DNA of 64,000 nt from Paenibacillus pedocola (GTDB lineage: Bacteria > Bacillota > Bacilli > Paenibacillales > Paenibacillaceae), in contig NZ_CP134223.1 in assembly GCF_031599675.1 (NCBI RefSeq), positions 1,426,001-1,490,000 of the forward strand, written 5' to 3'. The translations under genes were made by a program, and so were the position numbers. Numbering within the stretch: the stretch's first letter is position 1; each line of letters starts with the position of its first letter. The notes under the pieces are model-generated. The model was not told where the DNA came from. It saw only the letters and a list, made by a program, of their open reading frames with translations, and searched no databases. Below, piece by piece: positions 1 to 8,935 of this stretch.

Positions 1-255
1 AGACGGGATTGTATTTAAAAGCTCCCATAGATTCTCGTACGCTTCATCGTTAAGCATCCGTCCGCCGCGGATAACATATCCGTGCTCCACATCGCCTGCG
101 CCGTCATTGCTGCCGCCGAGGATTTTCATCTCCTCAATAATGTGAATGTTCTGTCCCGGAAAATCACAGTCTCTGACGAGGTAAACCGCACCTGCAAGGG
201 ATGCAATTCCGCCGCCGACAAAATAAACCTGCTGGTTACCGTACTCTTTTTTCAC
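1..255 (-). CDS. ohyA: Oleate hydratase (MCRA family), N-terminal fragment
   Basis: The first 85 residues of a flavoprotein; the gene runs off the left edge. Oleate hydratases add water to the double bond of unsaturated fatty acids and bind FAD. The FAD-binding Rossmann start is visible (VYFVGGGIASLAGAVYL), followed by the acidic strand end (IHIIEE) and the family-typical GGSNDG and VIRGGRML segments. The start is taken as GTG at 255 because GGAGG lies 8 bases upstream; an in-frame ATG at 270 overlaps that Shine-Dalgarno sequence and has none of its own. A TetR regulator is encoded upstream on the same strand and may control it (inference). The family call rests on the N-terminus only. Confidence 0.8.
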   Translation of the reverse strand, partial: MKKEYGNQQVYFVGGGIASLAGAVYLVRDCDFPGQNIHIIEEMKILGGSNDGAGDVEHGYVIRGGRMLNDEAYENLWELLNTIPS

Positions 256-521
256 AAAAGTCGCCTCCATAGGGTTGCTGATTACTGTTAACTCTGTTGC
301 TGTCCCTAATGTAATACACGGGTAGCACATAAGGTATAATCAAAACCGCCGGAGTGTATGGATTTTGGTCATTTGGCAGAAAGTGTATAGTTTTTTGACA
401 ACAAGTTGAAACGCATAGCCGTCCTTTATGAGGCGTTATCCGTTTCTGCGAGAAATAGAAGGATAATTTATTGCGTAAGACAAATAAATTTTTATATTTA
501 AAAAAGCCGCGCACCCCAAGG

Positions 522-1091
522 TTACGTCAGCTTCTTCTCGTATTTATGCAGCGCTCTGGTGAAGTTGCCCTCAATCAGCACGCTGAGCTGTTCAATCATA
601 TATTTCGGCTGATCCTTCATCCCTCCGCGCATCCACTGAATGACGAGACCGGTAAAGGCCAGGGTATAGAAATTGGCAATAAACCGCTTGTCCTCACCGC
701 TGACCTCCATTCCGGCTGACAGCTCTTGAATCACACCCATCACGAGGTCGTTCGTCACATCATACAGGTAAGCGTCCAGATGGGTTCTGCCGAGTGAATC
801 CAGTGTGTTGTAGCAGAAGGCTCTGTTGCTCTCGATATAACAGAAGATCCGGTAAAAGCCGTCCGTCCACGTGCTGTAGCTGCGGTACTTGGCAATGCTC
901 TCCACCGCTTCTGTCCGGTAAATCCAGCCCAGGAGCTCGAAGATATCCTGAAAATGATAATAAAAGGTCTGACGGTTCAGCCCGCAATCGTCGACCAGAT
1001 GCTTGACGGTAATTTTGTTCAGCGGGGTGTGCTCCATTAGCTGTTTTAACGAATGGGCAAGCGCATTTTTGGTCAGAAAGGAAGTGGACAT
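522..1091 (-). CDS. TetR/AcrR family transcriptional regulator
   Basis: A 189-residue one-component repressor. The N-terminal helix-turn-helix is clear at about residues 27-47 (ITVKHLVDDCGLNRQTFYYHF), matching the TetR DNA-binding helix pattern. The rest is helical, as expected for a ligand-binding and dimer domain, and resembles the C-terminal domain seen with DhaS-type TetR proteins. GAGGTGATC lies 8 bases before the ATG. It precedes the oleate hydratase gene by about 270 bases on the same strand, so that gene is a candidate target; TetR regulators next to fatty-acid hydratases are known, but no operator was proven here. The ligand is unknown. Confidence 0.85.
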   Translation of the reverse strand: MSTSFLTKNALAHSLKQLMEHTPLNKITVKHLVDDCGLNRQTFYYHFQDIFELLGWIYRTEAVESIAKYRSYSTWTDGFYRIFCYIESNRAFCYNTLDSLGRTHLDAYLYDVTNDLVMGVIQELSAGMEVSGEDKRFIANFYTLAFTGLVIQWMRGGMKDQPKYMIEQLSVLIEGNFTRALHKYEKKLT

Positions 1092-1153
1092 GGCTTTTGA
1101 TCACCTCATCTTGTAGTCCTGTAACAGACGCTAATGCAGTAAAAAAGGCTGGT

Positions 1154-1549
1154 TTATACCTGACGCCGGCGTTTGATCAGCAGATATACTCCTTCAGCAG
1201 CCAGGCCCAGGACGAACCCTCCCAGCATAGACATGCCGAAGGACAGAAATCCCGCCAGATCCTCCCAGCCGGACATATCCCTGTACGTATAGCTAGCCAT
1301 TACAACAAATCCGAGAATAATGCCGGACGTAGAGCATAGCCAGAGCAGCCGGGCACCTAGCCAGCCCAAAAGATGGATCAGTCCGGAAACGACCAGGGCC
1401 GACAGGGCAAAACGCAGGGCAATCAGCGCATTAAACGGTTCGCCCAGCAGCAGAAAACGGTGCAGAAGCAGCAGCAGCCAGAGCAGGACGCCGTAGATGG
1501 CCATCCAGCGGAACCAGGAATTGCTTTTGACAGGCGGCAGGAAGTTCAT
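1154..1549 (-). CDS. Hypothetical four-helix membrane protein
   Basis: A 131-residue integral membrane protein that I do not recognise. It has about four hydrophobic segments (roughly residues 15-35, 42-65, 67-88 and 100-124) and a basic C-terminus (KRRRQV) likely to be cytoplasmic. The ATG is preceded by GGGGTGA about 10 bases upstream. It sits between the TetR gene and an acidic hypothetical gene, all on the minus strand and possibly co-transcribed. No enzymatic motif is visible, so no function is assigned. Confidence 0.55.
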   Translation of the reverse strand: MNFLPPVKSNSWFRWMAIYGVLLWLLLLLHRFLLLGEPFNALIALRFALSALVVSGLIHLLGWLGARLLWLCSTSGIILGFVVMASYTYRDMSGWEDLAGFLSFGMSMLGGFVLGLAAEGVYLLIKRRRQV

Positions 1550-1575
1550 GGCTAAAGGTTCACCCCATTCTTAGT

Positions 1576-2091
1576 TTATACCCCTTCCAGCTCTTCCGCG
1601 CTTTGCAGCAGATATTTCAGCAGGTCAGGAATGTCTTCCATTTGCGCTTCGGTAATTTGCCGGTTGAACGTCAGCTGGATACAGTTGTGGTAAGTGTCGC
1701 CTTCTGCACCATAACGGAAGCTGAGTGACTGCTCAGGCTTCAGATCAGGCCCCCAGATGCCGGAGAGAATGCGTTCAATCGCCGGACACTGAAGCGCCAC
1801 ATCTTCAATTTCCATATAAAAGCGGAGCAGGAGACTGCAGCCGGGATCGCTGCCCGGGGTTTCCAGGATTTCATCGCTCAAATCCTTCACCGACGAGAGG
1901 AGCACAACCTCAGAGGTTACTTTGTATCCGCCGCTCAGCTTGAACGACAATGTGAATTCCCTGGACATCAGCGCCAGATTGAGCAGGTCGGTGCGGTCTG
2001 TGATGATAAGGATTCCATCCAGATTGTCATAATCGTACAGCTGGTTCTCAAGGGAAACTTTAATATTGTCAAAAACAGTAGGATGGAACAA
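1576..2091 (-). CDS. Conserved hypothetical cytoplasmic protein
   Basis: A 171-residue acidic soluble protein without signal peptide or membrane segment. The start is TTG at 2091, with AGAAGGTG about 5 bases upstream; no ATG fits better. The sequence alternates strands and helices (LDGILIITDRTDLLNLAL; SFRYGAEGDTYHNCIQLTF) but carries no motif I can name. It is divergent from thrC, 134 bases away, and is followed by the small membrane protein gene. No function is assigned. Confidence 0.55.
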   Translation of the reverse strand: MFHPTVFDNIKVSLENQLYDYDNLDGILIITDRTDLLNLALMSREFTLSFKLSGGYKVTSEVVLLSSVKDLSDEILETPGSDPGCSLLLRFYMEIEDVALQCPAIERILSGIWGPDLKPEQSLSFRYGAEGDTYHNCIQLTFNRQITEAQMEDIPDLLKYLLQSAEELEGV

Positions 2092-2225
2092 GGGCGCACC
2101 TTCTCGGCATTTCTCTTTATTGTACCATGACGCAAAAAGGAGTGAAAATGTTCCCGCATTTGATCTATTCTATAAGGAGAGACAAGTATATTCTTCTACT
2201 AAGATGAAGGAAGTGGAGTGCTTAA

Positions 2226-3431
2226 ATGAGCTACAGTTACTTATCACATCTGGAATGTCCGCAGTGCGGAGACCACTACGAGGCGGAGAAGGTGCAGCAG
2301 CTATGCGTGTGCGGTTCACCGCTGCTGGTGCGTTATAAGCTGGACAAGCTGAAAGAGGACCTCCGCCGGGAAGAGCTGGACGGAAGAAAAGCCGACCTGT
2401 GGCGCTACCATGAGCTGCTGCCTGTAGTGGATGAGGCGAATGTGGTAACTTTGGGCGAGGGGATGACACCTTTGCTTGAATTGCCCCGTTTAGGTGATGA
2501 CTACGGGCTTAGCAGCTTATTCATGAAGGATGAGAGCCTTGTGCCGAGCGGCAGCTTTAAAGCACGCGGTGCGGCGGTGGGCGTCTCGAAGGCCAAGGAG
2601 CTGGGCGTTAAGAAGCTGGCAATGCCGACCAACGGCAACGCCGGTGCTGCCTGGGCACTCTACTCCGCCCGTGCAGGCATTGAGGCGACCATTGTGATGC
2701 CGCAGGATGCGCCGAAGATCACACGCAGCGAAGTGGCGCTTGCCGGAGCACGGCTGTATTTGGTGAACGGCCTGATCAGCGACGCCGGTAAAATCGTCGC
2801 CCGCGAGGTTGCGGACAAGGGACTGTACGATGCCTCCACGCTGAAGGAGCCTTACCGCATCGAGGGGAAGAAGACGATGGGGCTGGAAATCGCCGAGCAG
2901 CTCGGCTGGGAAATGCCGGATGTCATTTTGTATCCGACCGGAGGCGGCGTAGGTCTGATCGGTATTTACAAAGCGCTGCAGGAGCTGAAGGAAATCGGCT
3001 GGCTAGAGGGCAGGCTGCCCCGGCTGGTGGCCGTGCAGGCTGAAGGCTGTGCGCCAATCGTCAAGGCGTGGGAAGAGAAGGCTGAACGGTCGGAGTTCTG
3101 GCCGGACTCTGAAACCGCCGCCTTCGGAATCAACGTGCCGAAGGCGCTCGGTGACTTCCTGGTGCTGAAGGCAGTTTATGAGACGGACGGTGCAGCCATT
3201 GCTGTATCGGATGCAGAGATGAGCCTCGAGCAGGCAAAGATCGCCCGGCTGGAAGGCTCGTTTATCTGTCCGGAAGGGGCGGCGGCTTTTGCCGCGGCAC
3301 GCAAGCTGGCGCAGAACGGCTGGATTAAGCCTGATGAGCGGGTTGTTGTACTCAACACTGGTGCAGGGATTAAATATCCCGACTCGGTGCAGATAGATCC
3401 GCCGCTGCTGGAAATCGGCGAGTTTATCTAA
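2226..3431 (+). CDS. thrC: Threonine synthase
   Basis: A PLP-dependent enzyme converting O-phospho-L-homoserine to L-threonine, the last step of threonine synthesis. At 401 residues it fits the shorter Bacillota/archaeal class. An N-terminal zinc-ribbon-like stretch has Cys11, Cys14, Cys27 and Cys29, as in related archaeal enzymes. The PLP lysine is Lys112 in SGSFKARGA, followed by the conserved NGNAGAA stretch and the phosphate-binding glycine loop PTGGGVGLIG. The ATG is preceded by a purine-rich GGAAGTGGAG. It is a single gene followed by a strong terminator. Cysteate synthase and threonine dehydratase are related folds, but the zinc-ribbon start and length favour ThrC. Confidence 0.9.
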   Translation: MSYSYLSHLECPQCGDHYEAEKVQQLCVCGSPLLVRYKLDKLKEDLRREELDGRKADLWRYHELLPVVDEANVVTLGEGMTPLLELPRLGDDYGLSSLFMKDESLVPSGSFKARGAAVGVSKAKELGVKKLAMPTNGNAGAAWALYSARAGIEATIVMPQDAPKITRSEVALAGARLYLVNGLISDAGKIVAREVADKGLYDASTLKEPYRIEGKKTMGLEIAEQLGWEMPDVILYPTGGGVGLIGIYKALQELKEIGWLEGRLPRLVAVQAEGCAPIVKAWEEKAERSEFWPDSETAAFGINVPKALGDFLVLKAVYETDGAAIAVSDAEMSLEQAKIARLEGSFICPEGAAAFAAARKLAQNGWIKPDERVVVLNTGAGIKYPDSVQIDPPLLEIGEFI

Positions 3432-3447
3432 TATTTATGCGCATGTA

Positions 3448-3497
3448 AACAAGGGGTGTTCCGGCAGCGAAGCTGCAGGAACACCCCTTGTTTTTTA
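3448..3497. terminator. Bidirectional intrinsic terminator between thrC and the RluA gene
   Basis: A perfect 14-bp stem (ACAAGGGGTGTTCC paired with GGAACACCCCTTGT, 15-base loop) is followed by a T run on the plus strand and preceded by A residues. It lies between two convergent genes and probably serves both. Confidence 0.9.
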
Positions 3498-3500
3498 ACA

Positions 3501-4532
3501 CTAGTTCGTCGGCGCAGGTGCGGTGTACTTCAGGAATGTTTTTGGAATCGGGCTCTCGAAGGTCAGCAGGTCTCCGGTTGTCGGGTGAATGAAAGATAGG
3601 ACACGGGCATGCAGGCCCAGCCGGCCGACAGCTTTGGTTTGTGCACCATATTTCTTGTCTCCGGCAATGGGATGGCCGATATCCGCCAGATGTACGCGGA
3701 TCTGATTCTTGCGCCCGGTTTCCAGCCGTACTTCCAGCAGCGAGAAATGGCGGTTCGCCTGGATCAGCTTATAATGGGTCACGGCATGCTGGCCGTCGCC
3801 CTCGTGGGGGCTGGAATACATTTTGAGCGTGGAGGTTTCTTTCAGCCAGGAGCTGATTGTGCCTTCAGCTTTTTTTACTGCGCCTTCCACCAGTGCCACA
3901 TAGGAGCGTTCCTTCACTGTATCCTTCCAGGTATTCTGCAGCTTCTGTTGAATCTGCTCGCTTTTGGCAAACATCATGACGCCGGAGGTGTCGCGGTCCA
4001 GCCGGTGCACTACAAAAATGCGGTTGCGCGGATTCGTAAGACGGACATGCTCCATCAGCTGGCGGTATGCCGTCTGTTCATTTTCTTCACCCGTGGCGAT
4101 TGACAGCAGACCTGCATCCTTCTGGATTACAATCAGATCATCATCTTCATGGACGATAGTCAGTCCGACCATCTCTTTGGCCTGCACTTGCTTCTCCAGA
4201 TCGACGGTTACCGTCTGACCGGGGTGGAGCTGGAAATTATGCTGGGTAACGGCTTTGCCGTTCACCGATACCTGTCCGCGGGCCAGCAGTGACTTAATGG
4301 AATTGCGTCCGCGGTTCGTAAGGGTCTTCAGCAGAAAAGGGAGCAGCTCGGCAGGCTCAGCTACGGCGTAGGTTTTGACTGGAACCGGTGTTTTCGCTTT
4401 AGCTGCTTGGCCAAGCTTGCCGGCGGGTTTATTAGAATGGCTTCTTGCACCTGGTTTAGACTGTGATGGGGAGGAGGCTCCTGGTTTGGCGCCGCGCTTG
4501 GACGCCTCTTTGGGATTTCTTCTCGTGTTCAT
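3501..4532 (-). CDS. RluA-family RNA pseudouridine synthase with S4 domain
   Basis: Isomerises uridine to pseudouridine in rRNA or tRNA. The 343-residue protein has a basic Ala/Ser/Lys-rich extension (residues 1-50) that may bind RNA, an S4 RNA-binding domain (about 72-115; RNSIKSLLARGQVSVNGKAV), then the catalytic domain. The RluA signature HRLDRDTSG contains the catalytic Asp179. The late motif RKNQIRVHLADIGHPIAGD is also typical. The RluA/RluC/RluD subtype cannot be settled from sequence alone. GGAG precedes the ATG by 9 bases. The low-complexity N-terminal extension is longer than in many family members. Confidence 0.9.
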   Translation of the reverse strand: MNTRRNPKEASKRGAKPGASSPSQSKPGARSHSNKPAGKLGQAAKAKTPVPVKTYAVAEPAELLPFLLKTLTNRGRNSIKSLLARGQVSVNGKAVTQHNFQLHPGQTVTVDLEKQVQAKEMVGLTIVHEDDDLIVIQKDAGLLSIATGEENEQTAYRQLMEHVRLTNPRNRIFVVHRLDRDTSGVMMFAKSEQIQQKLQNTWKDTVKERSYVALVEGAVKKAEGTISSWLKETSTLKMYSSPHEGDGQHAVTHYKLIQANRHFSLLEVRLETGRKNQIRVHLADIGHPIAGDKKYGAQTKAVGRLGLHARVLSFIHPTTGDLLTFESPIPKTFLKYTAPAPTN

Positions 4533-4636
4533 GCATACATTCTCCGTCCTATAATAGAGTACTCCTCAATATACCATGGGCGGTGAAGAAATACTATGGA
4601 GCGGGTGGCACATGGGCTTCCCGGCTGAAGGAGGTA

Positions 4637-4822
4637 CTACAGATAAATCAGCAGACCGGCCAAGATCAGCAAAGCTGCAACGGTGTAGCTCCAGCCCAGG
4701 ATGGACGTAAGCCTCTGTTCCCGGGCCCAGCCGCTTGTCCTGTAGATGTTCCGGTCCACGGCCAGCAGCACCAGCCCGGCAAACAGCAGCACCATAATGC
4801 TCCAGGCTAATAATCGGATCAT
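4637..4822 (-). CDS. Small two-helix membrane protein of the germination operon (D-subunit-like)
   Basis: A 61-residue protein with two hydrophobic helices (about residues 3-21 and 40-61) separated by a short charged loop (DRNIYRTSGWAREQR). The start is ATG at 4822, served by AAAGGGGG 7 bases upstream; a longer frame opening at 4849 would overlap this ribosome binding site. It directly follows gerC, making it the last gene of the operon. Small two-TM 'D' proteins encoded within or next to germinant-receptor operons modulate germination in Bacillus; size, topology and position match, but I claim this only by analogy. Confidence 0.65.
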   Translation of the reverse strand: MIRLLAWSIMVLLFAGLVLLAVDRNIYRTSGWAREQRLTSILGWSYTVAALLILAGLLIYL

Positions 4823-4850
4823 CGATATTCCCCCTTTGAATGGCTTCATT

Positions 4851-6071
4851 TTACCTGTCTTTCAGTCCTACCCGCCGCAAATGCATATGCAGCTTAGCCT
4901 CTACCTGAATCCCGCCATAGATTTCTTCCCAGTCCTTTTTCTCATGAATATGCTGCTTCCAGTACTGCGGATGGCGGGCCCGGATGATTTCACCCATCCC
5001 GAAAATATCGGAATGATCAGTCTGGGTGTGCCGGATCAGACCATCCACAACACCCTGTATCTGCTCGTTGAACTCCAGCTCGATCTCATGCAGGGCGGCA
5101 GAGGAATTGACTGGCTTTTTGCTGTCAAAGTGCTCATCCAAATCCCCCTCCAAAAAAAGCTCATACACAAGACAAGGTTTGCCGTCTTGAATGGTACTGG
5201 ATACCTTTGTAAAGCGGCGGTTGGTTTTGATCATCACGATACCCATATTTTTGGTGGTGAACAAGGTCGAATAGCCGCCAGGGTCTATTCCCTGGACCGC
5301 CATGAATGCGCCGATTTCCAGCGGCTTCGTGGTGTTGACCATTTGATTGCCGCTAAAATAAGCCAAGCCGTTAATGAGAATGTTTTCTTTGTTACGCAGT
5401 GCCACATAAGGCAGATAGGCGCTTTGTCCCAACTTCGAATCTGCAGACCAGAACGTGCCGAGATAATCGCGGGGGAATTTCCCGCTGGTCACAGCCTTTT
5501 CCATCATGGACAGGATATATAGGGTAGGTACCCTCTGCAAAGGAGGATCTACATCCATGAATACTGAAGCTTTGCCCTCTGAGACCAGCAGCCAGGTTCT
5601 GCGCCTGATCTCGGGATTGCGCCGCAGATAATCATTCAGCTCTTCCATTCTTCCCCGCGCAATCTCCTCGCTGATGATGATCACCCGCAGATGAACGAGA
5701 TAACGGGGATCAGCGATCTGCTGCTGCAGATTATTCATCGCATCATCCAGTGTGTGGCCCACCACGGTAACTACCCAGACCGGACTTGTCTTGGAGCCGC
5801 CGCTTGAACTCCCGCTCCCCGGACCCAGCGGTACACGGCCCGGGACAGCGATTTGTGCAGTTACAGTGATGAATTCTTTCGGCAGATGGTCTTCGTTCAG
5901 ATGAGTGACCTTCTCCTCTTGTGCCATCTGTTCCGGAGAAGCAGCATCAATGGACAGTCCAAGCACCAGTGCGCGGTCCTCAATTTCAACCTGATCCCAG
6001 CAGCCTGCCAGAAGCAATGATGACATGATTAACACTGCAATTATTATGAGAAACCTCCGGATCAGCTTCAT
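4851..6071 (-). CDS. gerC: Ger(x)C-type germinant receptor lipoprotein
   Basis: The C subunit of a spore germinant receptor, a lipoprotein on the outer face of the spore inner membrane that works with the A and B subunits. The 406-residue protein starts with a lipoprotein signal ending in LLLAGC, so Cys24 would be lipid-modified, followed by the family-typical WDQVEIEDRALVLGLSID. A Gly/Ser-rich stretch lies near residues 80-90. The ATG overlaps the gerB stop (ATGA) with AGGAGC upstream, showing translational coupling. The ligand cannot be predicted. The operon is expected to be expressed in the forespore, but I could not find a convincing sigma-G promoter. Confidence 0.9.
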   Translation of the reverse strand: MKLIRRFLIIIAVLIMSSLLLAGCWDQVEIEDRALVLGLSIDAASPEQMAQEEKVTHLNEDHLPKEFITVTAQIAVPGRVPLGPGSGSSSGGSKTSPVWVVTVVGHTLDDAMNNLQQQIADPRYLVHLRVIIISEEIARGRMEELNDYLRRNPEIRRRTWLLVSEGKASVFMDVDPPLQRVPTLYILSMMEKAVTSGKFPRDYLGTFWSADSKLGQSAYLPYVALRNKENILINGLAYFSGNQMVNTTKPLEIGAFMAVQGIDPGGYSTLFTTKNMGIVMIKTNRRFTKVSSTIQDGKPCLVYELFLEGDLDEHFDSKKPVNSSAALHEIELEFNEQIQGVVDGLIRHTQTDHSDIFGMGEIIRARHPQYWKQHIHEKKDWEEIYGGIQVEAKLHMHLRRVGLKDR

Positions 6072-7168
6072 CCTGACGCTCCTTTCTTACGGAACCGGCG
6101 GAACAGGAACAGGGCCCACAGCAGAGCTACATATCCGGTCAATACCATGAGAGAAACATTCCCCAGGGTGAGCGACCAGGTGTAGGTCTCGAAAACATTA
6201 GACGGCAGCATGGCGGTGATAAAGACCAGAGGCAGCAGCACGGTAGAGGTACTCCGCTGATCCTGGAAGTTACATAAATTCTGCAGCAGGACAGCTGCTA
6301 AATAATAGGTGGTGTAAACAGTGGTGTAGACCGAAATGACCCACAGGACGATAAACAGTGCATCCAGCCGTTCCAGAAACCCTTCGCCAACGGCTGCGGA
6401 GCGGGCGGATTCCAGTGTCGGGTAGATCAGCAGCTTGGTCTCTTCCGAGCCGAACAATCCTACCGAAGCTATGACGATCAGGAGATAGAGGAGGCCGGCA
6501 ACGGCAATGGCGAGTGCGCCTGCACGTACTGCCTGTTTCGGTTTTTGCATATAAGGAACCAGCAGGATGATCACAAAGGAGCTCTGAAACAGATAGCTGG
6601 CTTCCCGGGCGCCTCTCCAAAACGAAACCGAGGGCATCGTCAGCACCGGCTGCAGATTCAGCCAATCGATATTCCGCATGGAAATCAGCGTGATCAGAAC
6701 AGTCGGGCCGATAATCAGCGGCAGATAGAAGAAATGAATATACGAAAACTTGATAATACTCCTTCTGGCCGACAGCTGGCAGATCAGCAGCATAAGGAAG
6801 ATCGTGGCTTCAATTGGCGTTTTCTTGTACAGCACGGTGGTAGCTACATCTCCGAACTGGCGCACGGTAAGACCGGTGAGCAGGGTGAAAATCAGAAAAA
6901 TCAGCAAAGTGAATACGAATGCTAGTGGGCGCCCGAGCAAGCGCCGGCTGAAGACAAACAGCGGCTCCCGGGGAAAGCGCCGGCACAGTGAAGCCAGCAG
7001 CCAGAAGCTGATGAAAGAAATAACGATGCCGCAGAAGGCAACAAAGGGAGCACTGCTGCCTCCGGCAACAGCCATATACCGGGGAAAGCTCAGAATCCCT
7101 ACACCGATAATTGTGCTACTGATCACGGCTGCCGCCCGCAGCGTTGTGATCTGCCTTGGAGTGTTCAT
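6068..7168 (-). CDS. gerB: GerB-type germinant receptor permease subunit
   Basis: The B subunit of the germinant receptor, a 366-residue member of the APC amino-acid permease superfamily (spore germination permease family) with about ten membrane helices. The N-terminal helix carries the family signature TIIGVGILSFPR. The start is ATG at 7168, preceded by GGGAGGTGA; the frame remains open to 7204 but without a better ribosome binding site. It overlaps the end of gerA by 53 bases and the start of gerC by 4, so the three are one transcription unit. It is thought to form the germinant-binding pocket, but the ligand is unknown here. Confidence 0.9.
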   Translation of the reverse strand: MNTPRQITTLRAAAVISSTIIGVGILSFPRYMAVAGGSSAPFVAFCGIVISFISFWLLASLCRRFPREPLFVFSRRLLGRPLAFVFTLLIFLIFTLLTGLTVRQFGDVATTVLYKKTPIEATIFLMLLICQLSARRSIIKFSYIHFFYLPLIIGPTVLITLISMRNIDWLNLQPVLTMPSVSFWRGAREASYLFQSSFVIILLVPYMQKPKQAVRAGALAIAVAGLLYLLIVIASVGLFGSEETKLLIYPTLESARSAAVGEGFLERLDALFIVLWVISVYTTVYTTYYLAAVLLQNLCNFQDQRSTSTVLLPLVFITAMLPSNVFETYTWSLTLGNVSLMVLTGYVALLWALFLFRRFRKKGASG

Positions 7169-8765
7169 CCGCTTCACCTCCCTGCTGAAGAATCTGGTCT
7201 GCATAGGCTCCCGGAATGGAAGCGGGAAGTCTGGAGCTGTCCTGAATATGCAGAAAGCTGGGACGGCGGCGCATCCACCATAAAGGCACCCTCACGAGCG
7301 TGTCCTTCCAGTCGCGCCAGTTACCGGGAATAAACGGGGACATATAAGGCACACCGAAGGATTCCAGAAACAACAGATGGTTGATAATCAGGATCGTGCC
7401 AATCATGCCCCCGTACATACCGAACATCCCGGCCAGAATAATAAGTGGAAACCTCAGCATCCGCAGCGCTATCGCGGCGTTGTAGGCCGGAGTAGCGAAG
7501 GATCCGATGGTTGTTAGTGCTACAATGACGACAGTGATCGGACTGGCCAGCCCGGCAGCTACTGCAGCTTGGCCGATGACGAGTACACCCACTATGGACA
7601 AGGCTCCGCCGATCATCTGTGGCAGGCGGATGGTCGCTTCCCGCAGCACCTCCATCGACACCTCCATAATCAGCACCTCAATCACCGCCGGGAAGGGAAC
7701 ACCTGCCCGGCCCCCTGAGATTGCGACGGCGAAATCGGTAGGCATCAGCTCCGGATTGAAGGAAATCACGGAGACATATATGGCTGGGAAGAACAGGGAG
7801 AACGATAATGCGACCAGCCGGATCAGCCGGATCAGGCTGCCCATAATAAACCGCTCGGTGTAGTCATCGACGGTCTGGAAAAACTGGTTGAACAGGGCGG
7901 GGACCACAAGGGCAAACGGTGAGCCGTCAACAAGTATCGCCACCCGCCCTTCAAGAAGCGCAGCCACCGTTTTGTCCGGCCGCTCCGTACTCTGTACCTG
8001 CGGGAAGGGGGAGAGGGGCTGATCTTCAATAAACTGCTCGATATATCCGGCATCAATAATACTGTCTGTATCAATAATTGAGATTCTGCGCATGGCTTCG
8101 GCTACAAGCTGCGGATCGGCTACGCTGTCCAAGTAGCATAGGGCCACCCGTGACTGGGTCCGGGTCCCGAGCGGGCTGATTTCGATACGGAAATCCGTAC
8201 TTTGCAGCCGGTAGCGCAGAAGTGCGAGGTTGTTTTCCAGCTTTTCCACATAGCCTTCCCGCGGTCCGCGGATCACCTGCTCCGTTTGCGGCTGTTCTAC
8301 ACCGCGCATGTCAATCTGCCGCATATCAAGCAGGAGAGCCTCATTCACTCCCTCAATCAGCAGGACCAGCTCACCCTTAACGATGGCGGGCGGCAGGGAA
8401 GAGATTAACTGCTCCGTAGTTCCCTGTGTTACTTGTACGGCCGTATTCCAGATATAATGAACCATATCCGCAAGGTTGTCCGTAAAGCCGGGATGCCCGG
8501 AAGGCCGGGCCATCAGCGGCTTCAGGATATGCTCCTGAATCTGCTCCTGGCTGACCAGTGAGGAGAAGAAGACCATCGAGGCCGGGTATTTTCCGAATAG
8601 CAGAAAATCACGGACCACCAGGTCGCCGCTTTGACCCAGTAGGGTCAGCAAAGACTCCAGATTGTCTGTCAGGCTATGGCTTAGGCTGTCAGAGCCGGGA
8701 GCAGACGGGGGGCAGGACTGCTGCTTTTGAACATATGAAGCATACTTTTCTTTCCAAGCTTCCAG
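7116..8765 (-). CDS. gerA: GerA-type germinant receptor subunit, unusual 5' end
   Basis: The A subunit of the spore germinant receptor: a soluble N-terminal domain (about 270 residues here), four to five membrane helices, and a short basic C-terminal tail. Family motifs are plain (SLVSQEQIQEHILKPLM, GPREGYVEKLENNLALLRYR, RISIIDTDSI, VDGSPFALVVPALF). The conserved opening (LTDNLESLLTLLGQSGDLVVRDF) extends upstream of the first usual start codon, a TTG at 8651. The frame contains no ATG, GTG or TTG before a stop, but a CTG at 8765 lies 8 bases after a perfect AAGGAGG (8774-8780). Either CTG is used, or a single-base deletion in a C run separates the ATG at about 8731 from the frame. Product length is 549 residues from CTG. 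Confidence 0.8.
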   Translation of the reverse strand: MEAWKEKYASYVQKQQSCPPSAPGSDSLSHSLTDNLESLLTLLGQSGDLVVRDFLLFGKYPASMVFFSSLVSQEQIQEHILKPLMARPSGHPGFTDNLADMVHYIWNTAVQVTQGTTEQLISSLPPAIVKGELVLLIEGVNEALLLDMRQIDMRGVEQPQTEQVIRGPREGYVEKLENNLALLRYRLQSTDFRIEISPLGTRTQSRVALCYLDSVADPQLVAEAMRRISIIDTDSIIDAGYIEQFIEDQPLSPFPQVQSTERPDKTVAALLEGRVAILVDGSPFALVVPALFNQFFQTVDDYTERFIMGSLIRLIRLVALSFSLFFPAIYVSVISFNPELMPTDFAVAISGGRAGVPFPAVIEVLIMEVSMEVLREATIRLPQMIGGALSIVGVLVIGQAAVAAGLASPITVVIVALTTIGSFATPAYNAAIALRMLRFPLIILAGMFGMYGGMIGTILIINHLLFLESFGVPYMSPFIPGNWRDWKDTLVRVPLWWMRRRPSFLHIQDSSRLPASIPGAYADQILQQGGEADEHSKADHNAAGGSRDQ

Positions 8766-8773
8766 ATCGGCCG

Positions 8774-8780
8774 CCTCCTT
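8774..8780 (-). promoter_or_regulatory. Ribosome binding site that decides the gerA start
   Basis: AAGGAGG on the minus strand, 8 bases before an in-frame CTG at 8765. No ATG, GTG or TTG follows at usable distance in the gerA frame. Confidence 0.6.
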
Positions 8781-8935
8781 AGACTGACAGTTTAGAAGAT
8801 CACTATAAAGTGTTGCTTGGAATGGCTTTTTTTATGTAATTGGAATATGGAACCCGCAAAGAGAATGAGCTCATTTCTCCTTCCCGCGGTTGCTCAATAC
8901 CCGGTTGCCCGGTAAACTAAAGAAAGAAACATGTG

